Shown here piece after piece: positions 1 through 5,926 of a DNA stretch of 8,138 bases. The stretch spans positions 1 to 8,138 of the forward strand of contig JAIRKV010000251.1 in assembly GCA_031259935.1 (NCBI GenBank), in the 5' to 3' direction. The notes under the pieces were generated by a model, which was not told where the DNA came from, ran no database searches, and saw only the letters and a list, made by a program, of their open reading frames with translations. Source of the stretch: Prevotellaceae bacterium (GTDB taxonomy: Bacteria > Bacteroidota > Bacteroidia > Bacteroidales > UBA932). The stretch's first letter is position 1; each line of letters begins with the position of its first letter. A program made the position numbers and the translations under genes.

Positions 1-55
1 ATCTGTCAAAAAATTATTAAATTTACAGACATTAATAAATCTTTGATTTTAATTG

Positions 56-86
56 CTTGATGTTCTTATTAAAATGTGTAAATTTG
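56..86 (+). promoter_or_regulatory. Bacteroidota-type promoter ahead of dut
   Basis: CTTG at 56-59 and TAAATTTG at 79-86 are separated by exactly 19 nt. This fits the Bacteroidota sigma-ABfr promoter form (TTTG at -33, TAnnTTTG at -7): the -7 element is a full match and the -33 element matches three of four bases. Transcription would begin around position 93, leaving a leader of only about 10 nt before the dut ATG at 104. It is the only good match to this form that I found in the window, so it may drive the whole dut-to-mnmG cluster. This is inferred from the motif alone. Confidence 0.5.
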
Positions 87-103
87 CACAAAATTTTGAA
101 CGG

Positions 104-538
104 ATGAAAATAAAAATTGTAAATAAATCGGCATTTGATCTTCCTCAATATGCAACATCACAGTCGGCAGGACTTGACTTGCGTGCAAATATCAGCGAGC
201 CTGTTGTTCTAAAACCTTTGGAGCGAAAACTTGTTTCTACCGGTTTGTTTATTGAACTTCCCGCTGACTGCGAGGCTCAAATTCGTCCGCGCAGCGGTTT
301 GGCTATTAAGCACGGAATATCTCTGGTGAATACTCCGGGAACGATAGATCCTGATTATCGCGGAGAAATAAGAGTGATACTTGTAAATTTATCGAACGAG
401 GATTTTATTTTAAATCCCGGTGAACGTATAGCGCAAATGATAATTTGTAAATTTGAACGAATTGAATGGGAAAGCGTTACCGATTTGTCATTATCGGAAC
501 GAGGTGATGGTGGATTTGGCTCAACAGGCACAAAATGA
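104..538 (+). CDS. dut: dUTP diphosphatase (dUTPase)
   Basis: Hydrolyses dUTP to dUMP and pyrophosphate in the cytoplasm, keeping uracil out of DNA and feeding dTMP synthesis; the family works as a homotrimer. All five trimeric dUTPase motifs are present in the 144-residue product: motif 1 SAGLDLRA (21-28), motif 2 RPRSGLA (61-67), motif 3 GTIDPDYRGEI (79-89) with the catalytic Asp82 and base-pocket Tyr85, motif 4 PGERIAQMI (105-113), and the flexible C-terminal motif 5 RGDGGFGSTG (133-142) with Phe138. The frame stays open upstream to a TTG at 53, but I chose the ATG at 104: the protein then begins MKIKIVNKS as family members do, has normal length, and the upstream codons overlap the promoter. 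No Shine-Dalgarno is visible. It is the first gene of the cluster, 32 nt before the TPR gene. Confidence 0.97.
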   Translation: MKIKIVNKSAFDLPQYATSQSAGLDLRANISEPVVLKPLERKLVSTGLFIELPADCEAQIRPRSGLAIKHGISLVNTPGTIDPDYRGEIRVILVNLSNEDFILNPGERIAQMIICKFERIEWESVTDLSLSERGDGGFGSTGTK

Positions 539-570
539 CTGTAAATTTAAATTAATAAAATAAATAAAAA

Positions 571-2346
571 TTGATAAAAATATTACAAAATATAATCAAA
601 AACCATAGATTGACAGTGGTGATTTATGTTAAAATGCTAATTATTGCCCTGATGTTTGTGTCTTGCTCATCGTTGCGCACTACTACGGCATCGCGAACGT
701 GGAATATTCCTGTTGATGTTGAGCGCGAATATTATTTGATAGATGCCTCACGAAAATATTATCAGGGCGATGTATTGAGCGCTCACCGCTTTTTATTAAA
801 ATCGATTTCCATCGATCCTGACTGTGCTGCCTGTTATTATTTACTTTCTAACGTATTGCTGAAAGCTGGCAACGTAAAAGATGCATTGAATGCAAGCCGT
901 ACAGCGTTTTCTTTGGATTCTGCAAATTTTTGGTATGGTAAACATTTGGCTCAGGTGAGCGATATTGCAGGCGATATTGATTTATCATTGAAAACATATC
1001 AGTATCTTGCAAATTTGAACAATAGAGATGAAGATATTTTTTACAGTCTTGGCATGTTATATGTTCGTCAAAATCAATTTGATAAAGCATTAATGCTGTA
1101 TGATTCGCTGCAAAAAGTTTCGGGTTTTAACGAAAAAATATTATTTGCAAAGCAACAGATTTATTACGCCACCAATAATAATTCTGCAGCATTGGTAGAA
1201 GCATTAAGATATTTTGAAAACAATACGGAAAATCCTCAGGCAAACCTTTTGCTTGCCGAAATTTTTGGACGCAGCGGAAATGATTCTGTTGCGTTTCAAT
1301 ATTTGCAACGTTCTCACGAACTTGATGAAACTTATGCAGCGCCTTTATTTGCTTTGGCTGAAATGTATCAAAAAAATCATGAATATGATAAATTTTTTGA
1401 TATTATTCATAAAATAGCAATAAATAAATCTATTCCTCTTTCCGATAAAATTGAGTATTTTATTCCTGTTCTTCAATTTTGGCAGCAAATTCGGTTTCGC
1501 GATGCGATAGAAAAAATATTTAACCTGCTTGCTGAAAATTATTATGATGAATGGAATTTTAAACAGTTTTATGTCTCGTTCCTGATTCAGACCGAGCGGC
1601 AGGCGCAGGCAATGAATATTATTGAAAGCGAATTGCAGCAGAATAAACACAACAGTTATGCGTGGAGCATGAAAATTGCTTTGCTGTATTATAATGACGA
1701 TTTGAAAAATATTTTATCTGTGATAGATACGGCGATTGCTTATTCGTACGAGAAGTATGATCTTTTGTTGCGAAAGGCTTCTGCATTATACGGAATGAAG
1801 CGTTATGCGGAAGCGATTACACTTCTTGAAGCAACATTGCGCACAGGTGCGAATATAAAAAATCGCAAAGATATATTAGCCTTTCTTGGCGATTTGTATC
1901 ATACTGTCGGAAACAAACGTGCAGCATATAAAAATTATGAAAAAGTTTTAGCCATTGATACGGCGCATATTAGCGTGCTTAATAATTATGCGTACTATTT
2001 AAGCGAAGATAATAAAAATTTGAAACGCGCTCTTGAAATGTCAAAAAAAACGATTGATGCCGAACCCGAAAATGCAACTTTTCTTGATACTTATGCATGG
2101 ATTCTGCATAAACTCGGACGCGATAACGAAGCCCAGCCGATTTTTCGTAAAGCAATGACGCTTGGAGGCAGAGAAAGCGCTGTTATTTTGGATCATTACG
2201 GAGATGTTCTTTTTGCTTTGAAAGAATATAATACGGCGATACTTTATTGGGAAGATTCTCTTTCAAAAAAAGATGCGGTAAATACGGATAAGATTCGCAT
2301 GAAAATTGAAAAATGTAAAAAAATAAAAGATAAAATAAAAAAATGA
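571..2346 (+). CDS. TPR-repeat lipoprotein
   Basis: Predicted envelope lipoprotein made almost wholly of tetratricopeptide-like helical repeats, a scaffold for protein contacts; partner and precise role are unknown. A hydrophobic stretch (residues 23-30) ends in FVSC with the candidate lipidated Cys32, followed by a Ser-rich linker. Helical repeats begin near residue 55 and run to about 565. The clearest are at 446-478 (ends LNNYAYYLSE), 501-530 (FLDTYAWILHKLGR) and 539-564 (DHYGDVLFALKEYNTAILYW); the middle repeats (about 230-400) are more diverged. The tail is Lys-rich. The start is uncertain: TTG 571, GTG 616 or 619, or ATG 634. I give 571 because starting at ATG 634 leaves a signal peptide with no basic residue, whereas upstream starts include Lys21, and 571 has an A-rich leader. 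The stop overlaps the next start as ATGA, implying translational coupling to the EnvC-like gene and perhaps a shared envelope role. Confidence 0.85.
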   Translation: MIKILQNIIKNHRLTVVIYVKMLIIALMFVSCSSLRTTTASRTWNIPVDVEREYYLIDASRKYYQGDVLSAHRFLLKSISIDPDCAACYYLLSNVLLKAGNVKDALNASRTAFSLDSANFWYGKHLAQVSDIAGDIDLSLKTYQYLANLNNRDEDIFYSLGMLYVRQNQFDKALMLYDSLQKVSGFNEKILFAKQQIYYATNNNSAALVEALRYFENNTENPQANLLLAEIFGRSGNDSVAFQYLQRSHELDETYAAPLFALAEMYQKNHEYDKFFDIIHKIAINKSIPLSDKIEYFIPVLQFWQQIRFRDAIEKIFNLLAENYYDEWNFKQFYVSFLIQTERQAQAMNIIESELQQNKHNSYAWSMKIALLYYNDDLKNILSVIDTAIAYSYEKYDLLLRKASALYGMKRYAEAITLLEATLRTGANIKNRKDILAFLGDLYHTVGNKRAAYKNYEKVLAIDTAHISVLNNYAYYLSEDNKNLKRALEMSKKTIDAEPENATFLDTYAWILHKLGRDNEAQPIFRKAMTLGGRESAVILDHYGDVLFALKEYNTAILYWEDSLSKKDAVNTDKIRMKIEKCKKIKDKIKK

Positions 2347-3530
2347 AAAGATTTTTGAAAAATATTTTACCGCTTGTTTTTTTATTTACCTCCATCGCTT
2401 CGTTTGCACAGTCAACGGAAGCGAAATTAAAAAAAAGCAAGGAAACTGCCGAAAAGGAAATAGCAAAACTCAATAAACAAATTACTGAAAATACTAAGGC
2501 AAAACGCTCGAAAACAAGTTATGTAGCATTGCTTAACAGCCGTATCGCACAGCGAAAAAAACTGATTCGGGATACTGACATACAAATTTCCATTACAGAA
2601 AGCGAAATAGCGAAAAAAAATAAAAACATAGATGAAATACGGCAGCAGATTAATCGGCTTAAAGAGTCATATTCGGAGTTGGTTGTGAATATTTATACCA
2701 ACCGTAAAAAGGCAACATGGCTGATGTATGTATTTGCAAGCGAAGATTTTAGTCAGGCATATCGACGCCTGAAATATTTACAGTCTTATGCGGATGTTGT
2801 GTTTGTTCAAGCAAAAAAAATTGAACAGACAAATCAGCAGTTGGCAAAAGAACTTGCTTTGCTGTCGGATAAAAAACAGGAACTCGACAATTATAAATCG
2901 GAACGGAAACAGGAAATAGAAAGTCTGGCGAATGATGAAGAAGATGCAAAAAAAGTTTTGAAAGGACTGAAAAATGAAGAAGCAAAATTGAAAAAACAGT
3001 TACAGCGCCGACAGAACGATTTGGCGGCTTTGAATAAAAAACTTGAAGAACTTGTGAAAAAAGAATTGGCAAAAGATAAATCTACAGGATTTTCAAAATC
3101 TCCCGAAAACGTGAAACTTTCTGCAAATTTTGCAGCAAATCGCGGGCGGTTGCCATGGCCCGTAAAACAGGGCAAAGTTGTGAGTTTTTTTGGAAGCCAT
3201 TCGGTTAGCGACCATGTGCAGCTTGATAATAGAACAATAGATATATCTACGGCTGAAAGCGAAAATGTTTTGGCAGTCTTTGACGGCGTTGTAACAAATG
3301 TCTTTCCTGCAATAGGAATGAATCTTGGCGTACTGTTGAAACATGGCGAGTATTTTACTTTGTATTGTCGGCTTGGACGGGTTAACGTAAAAGCAGGCGA
3401 TGTTGTAAAAACAGGAACTGTACTTGGAAAAGTTGCCACCCGAAACGATGATGATGGTTCACAGTTAAACTTTGGCTTGTGGAAACAGAGTAATCCGCTT
3501 AATCCTTTGCTTTGGCTGTTAAAAAATTAG
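2343..3530 (+). CDS. EnvC-like murein hydrolase activator (degenerate M23/LytM domain)
   Basis: Probable periplasmic activator of cell-wall amidases in daughter-cell separation, by analogy with E. coli EnvC, which switches on AmiA and AmiB. The 395-residue product has a signal peptide (about 1-22, basic MKR start, hydrophobic core, SFA before Gln23), a long Lys/Glu/Gln-rich coiled coil (about 25-245, broken near 120-150) and a C-terminal LytM/M23 fold (about 268-395). The domain is recognisable from GRLPWPVKQGKVVSFFG, the segment around LKHGEYFTLYCRLG and the VKAGDVVKTGTVLGKV strand. The metal site is lost: the first His ligand is Asn296 (Asp300 of the pair remains), the HxH motif is Gln374-Leu-Asn376, and the usual YxHL is YCRL with Arg343. 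It should therefore not cleave peptidoglycan itself. The start overlaps the TPR stop (ATGA), and ybeY begins 25 nt downstream. Naming it EnvC rather than another dead M23 protein rests on the coiled-coil plus LytM layout. Confidence 0.9.
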   Translation: MKRFLKNILPLVFLFTSIASFAQSTEAKLKKSKETAEKEIAKLNKQITENTKAKRSKTSYVALLNSRIAQRKKLIRDTDIQISITESEIAKKNKNIDEIRQQINRLKESYSELVVNIYTNRKKATWLMYVFASEDFSQAYRRLKYLQSYADVVFVQAKKIEQTNQQLAKELALLSDKKQELDNYKSERKQEIESLANDEEDAKKVLKGLKNEEAKLKKQLQRRQNDLAALNKKLEELVKKELAKDKSTGFSKSPENVKLSANFAANRGRLPWPVKQGKVVSFFGSHSVSDHVQLDNRTIDISTAESENVLAVFDGVVTNVFPAIGMNLGVLLKHGEYFTLYCRLGRVNVKAGDVVKTGTVLGKVATRNDDDGSQLNFGLWKQSNPLNPLLWLLKN

Positions 3531-3555
3531 ACTTATAATATTCTGTTGATATAAA

Positions 3556-3972
3556 ATGATAAGATTTTTTGCTGAAAATATTTCTTTCAAATTAACGAAT
3601 CGCCGTCAAATAAAATATTGGATAACCAATGCTGTTGAAAATGAAAATAAAAATATTGGCGATATCAATTTTATTTTTTGTTCGGATGAATATCTTTTTG
3701 ATATGAATAAAAAATATTTAAAACACAACTGCTTTACGGATGTTATAACTTTTGATTTCTGTGAAGACAATAAAATTTCAGGAGATATTTTTATAAGTAT
3801 CGACTCTGTCCGTGCGAATGCGATTAAATATAAGCAAATGTTTGCAGAAGAATTATATAGAGTAATGATACATGGCATACTTCATCTCTGTTCGTATGCA
3901 GATTCAACAAAATCTGAAATTGCTCTAATGCGTTCAAAAGAAAATAATTACCTTAAAAAAATCACATTTTAG
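3556..3972 (+). CDS. ybeY: rRNA maturation factor / endoribonuclease YbeY
   Basis: YbeY is a metal-dependent cytoplasmic RNase family (UPF0054) involved in 16S rRNA 3'-end maturation and ribosome quality control. The 138-residue product has the family's ordered motifs: NKKYLKHNCFTDVITFDF (51-68), SGDIFISID (75-83) and the metal motif HGILHLCSYAD (106-116). In most bacteria this last motif is HGxLHLxGYDH with three zinc-binding His. Here the first two are kept (His106, His110) and the third position is Asp116, with Ser113 replacing the usual Gly. As I recall, Bacteroidota members normally read HGxLHLCGYKD, so the Asp is a lineage trait and not decay. The C-terminal helix with ALMRSKEN also fits the family. 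Length is normal and the ATG start follows an A/T-rich leader without a Shine-Dalgarno. The TAG stop directly abuts the mnmG ATG, so the two are probably translationally coupled. Confidence 0.93.
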   Translation: MIRFFAENISFKLTNRRQIKYWITNAVENENKNIGDINFIFCSDEYLFDMNKKYLKHNCFTDVITFDFCEDNKISGDIFISIDSVRANAIKYKQMFAEELYRVMIHGILHLCSYADSTKSEIALMRSKENNYLKKITF

Positions 3973-5841
3973 ATGCTTTATACTTTCGATATAATTGTTG
4001 TTGGCGGAGGACATGCAGGATGCGAAGCCGCAGCAGCAGCAGCAAAAATGGGTTCGCGCGTACTTTTGATATCAATGGACATGACTAAATTTGCCGCAAT
4101 GTCGTGCAATCCTGCTGTTGGCGGAGTTGCGAAAGGGCAAATTGTTCGCGAAATTGATGCGCTCGGCGGTTGTACGGGAATTGTTACTGACAAAACGACT
4201 GTGCAGTTTCGTATGCTCAACCGCTCAAAAGGTCCTGCAATGTGGAGTCCTCGCGCTCAGTGCGACCGTACTCTTTTTTCTGTTGAATGGCGAAAGATGC
4301 TGGAAGCAAATATTAATCTTTCTTTTTGGCAGGATTTTGTTGTCAGCCTTATTGTGAAAAAAGGAAAAGTCGAAGGATTGACAACGGCGCTTGGCGTTAA
4401 ATTTTATGCAAAGATTATAATTCTTACCACAGGTACTTTTCTTAACGGCATCATTCATGTTGGACGCGCACAGATTGCCGGAGGAAGAATTGGCGAAATG
4501 CCTTCTGCCGGAATTACCGAGCAGCTTGTTCGGTTGGGATTTGAATCGGGACGAATGAAAACAGGTACGCCGCCTCGTTTTGATGGAAGAACTGTAAATT
4601 TTGAAAAGTTGACTGTTCAGTGCGGCGATGAACATCCTTCTAAATTTTCTTTTTTGCCTGAAATTGAATCTGTGAAAAAACAAAAACCATGTTATATTAT
4701 TCACACCTCGCTCGAAGTTCATCGAATATTGGAATCAGGTTTTGACGAATCGCCATTGTTTACGGGAATTATCAAAGGCATTGGACCTCGTTATTGTCCG
4801 AGTATAGAAGATAAAATCAAAACTTTTTCTGGTAAAGATTCGCATCAACTGTTTTTGGAGCCCGAAGGTTTCGACACAAACGAATATTATTTAAGCGGTT
4901 TTTCATCATCTTTGCCTTTAAATATTCAATATGATGCATTGCGGAAAATTGAAGGATTTGAAAACATCAGAATTTTTCGTCCCGGATATGCAATCGAATA
5001 TGATTATTTTCCGCCGGTTCAACTGTATCATACTTTGGAAACCAAATTGATTGAAAATTTATTTTTTGCAGGACAGATAAATGGAACCACAGGATACGAA
5101 GAAGCAGCGGCACAGGGATTGATGGCAGGCATAAACGCACATTTGAAATTGCATTATAACGAAAAATTTGTACTTTCTCGCAATCAGGCATATATTGGAG
5201 TATTAATTGATGACTTGGTTTCAAAAGGAGTTGACGAACCTTATCGAATGTTTACAAGCAGGTCGGAATACCGAATTTTATTACGGCAGGATAATGCGGA
5301 TGGACGTCTTACCGAATTGTCTTATAAAATTGGGCTGGCATCGAAGCATCGATATGATATTGTCAAAGCAAAACAAAATGCAACGGAAAAACTTCTATCG
5401 CTTATTAATAACAGTTCTGTTTCTCCTGATGAAATAAATCCCTGTTTGGAATCTGTCGGTTCTGCTTTAATCGGTCAAAAGCGGAAACTTTCCGAGATTG
5501 TTTCGCGTCCCGAAGTTTCAATCGGCGATATTTTGAAGATACCGCATATTGCGGCAAAGGATGACGGCATTGACAACCTCACATCGGAAATTATTGAAGA
5601 GGCTGAGATTATCATAAAATATTCGGGCTATATTGAGCGCGAACAACTTCTTGTTGAAAAAATGAGCAGATTGGACAAAGTAAAAATTCCTGAAAATTTC
5701 GATTTTTCAAAGGCAAGTATTACTATCGAGGCTCAACAGAAATTGACGAAGATTATGCCTGAAACCATAGGACAGGCGTCTCGAATTCCGGGAGTTTCTC
5801 CGGCAGATATTTCTGTTTTGCTTGTTTTGTTGGGAAGATAA
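3973..5841 (+). CDS. mnmG: tRNA uridine-5-carboxymethylaminomethyl(34) synthesis enzyme MnmG (GidA)
   Basis: FAD-dependent partner of the GTPase MnmE; together they add the carboxymethylaminomethyl group to U34 of several tRNAs, supporting accurate decoding of purine-ending codons. The 622-residue product is full length. It shows the FAD Rossmann motif GGGHAGCEAA (11-20), the SCNPAVGGVAKGQIVREIDA block with conserved Cys45, the MLNRSKGPAMWSPRAQCDR block (81-99), TGTFLNG (153-159), MKTGTPPRFDGR (195-206), GPRYCPSIEDK with the second conserved Cys275, the second signature INGTTGYEEAAAQG (369-382), and the MFTSRSEYRILLRQDNADGR block. The C-terminal helical MnmE/tRNA-binding region ends ASRIPGVSPADISVLLVLL. 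It starts immediately after the ybeY stop with no spacer. The next 85 nt hold two parS-like palindromes, of interest because gidA genes often lie close to chromosome origins and the parAB genes. Confidence 0.98.
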   Translation: MLYTFDIIVVGGGHAGCEAAAAAAKMGSRVLLISMDMTKFAAMSCNPAVGGVAKGQIVREIDALGGCTGIVTDKTTVQFRMLNRSKGPAMWSPRAQCDRTLFSVEWRKMLEANINLSFWQDFVVSLIVKKGKVEGLTTALGVKFYAKIIILTTGTFLNGIIHVGRAQIAGGRIGEMPSAGITEQLVRLGFESGRMKTGTPPRFDGRTVNFEKLTVQCGDEHPSKFSFLPEIESVKKQKPCYIIHTSLEVHRILESGFDESPLFTGIIKGIGPRYCPSIEDKIKTFSGKDSHQLFLEPEGFDTNEYYLSGFSSSLPLNIQYDALRKIEGFENIRIFRPGYAIEYDYFPPVQLYHTLETKLIENLFFAGQINGTTGYEEAAAQGLMAGINAHLKLHYNEKFVLSRNQAYIGVLIDDLVSKGVDEPYRMFTSRSEYRILLRQDNADGRLTELSYKIGLASKHRYDIVKAKQNATEKLLSLINNSSVSPDEINPCLESVGSALIGQKRKLSEIVSRPEVSIGDILKIPHIAAKDDGIDNLTSEIIEEAEIIIKYSGYIEREQLLVEKMSRLDKVKIPENFDFSKASITIEAQQKLTKIMPETIGQASRIPGVSPADISVLLVLLGR

Positions 5842-5846
5842 AAACC

Positions 5847-5860
5847 GTTCCACATGGAAC
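5847..5860. promoter_or_regulatory. parS-like site 1 (imperfect palindrome)
   Basis: GTTCCACATGGAAC begins 6 nt after the mnmG stop codon. It differs by one central base (A for G) from the perfect palindrome GTTCCACGTGGAAC seen at site 2. Centres of the two sites are 39 bp apart. A single central mismatch could weaken ParB binding, so this may be a secondary or decaying site. The assignment rests on consensus similarity and on being paired with site 2. Confidence 0.5.
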
Positions 5861-5883
5861 ATTTACAACGTTAAATTAAATTT

Positions 5884-5901
5884 ATGTTCCACGTGGAACA
5901 T
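5884..5901. promoter_or_regulatory. parS-like site 2 (perfect 18-bp palindrome)
   Basis: ATGTTCCACGTGGAACAT is a perfect 18-bp palindrome. Its 16-bp core TGTTCCACGTGGAACA differs from the B. subtilis-type chromosomal parS TGTTTCACGTGAAACA only at one symmetric pair, and matches the GTTCCACGTGGAAC form known from Pseudomonas. ParB (Spo0J) loads at such sites and spreads on DNA to segregate the chromosome. The site ends 25 nt before the uvrC ATG. A DNA-damage operator for uvrC is the main alternative; the central CACGTG favours parS. Confidence 0.65.
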
Positions 5902-5926
5902 TTGAACATATAAAATATCAATAATT

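Noticed and set aside
1..60. Possible tail of an upstream forward gene
   Set aside because: Short open frames end at 46 and 60, but the sequence is very A/T-rich, gives low-complexity peptides and cannot be told from non-coding leader.
53..103. Upstream extension of dut to a TTG at 53
   Set aside because: It adds 17 residues not typical of dUTPases and overlaps the promoter elements; the ATG at 104 gives the normal 144-residue form.
2607..2820. A-runs of about eight bases in the EnvC-like gene as phase-variation switches
   Set aside because: They are Lys/Asn codons in an AT-rich coiled coil, the frame is intact, and this is not a typical phase-variable gene.
2891..3439. Long minus-strand open frame (182 codons) opposite the EnvC-like gene
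   Set aside because: Ser/Phe/Thr-rich composition mirrors the Lys/Glu/Gln-rich sense strand; the forward frame has a clear signal peptide, coiled coil and LytM fold.
4225..4722. Minus-strand open frame (165 codons) opposite mnmG
   Set aside because: It lies entirely within a highly conserved mnmG segment and has no recognisable domain.
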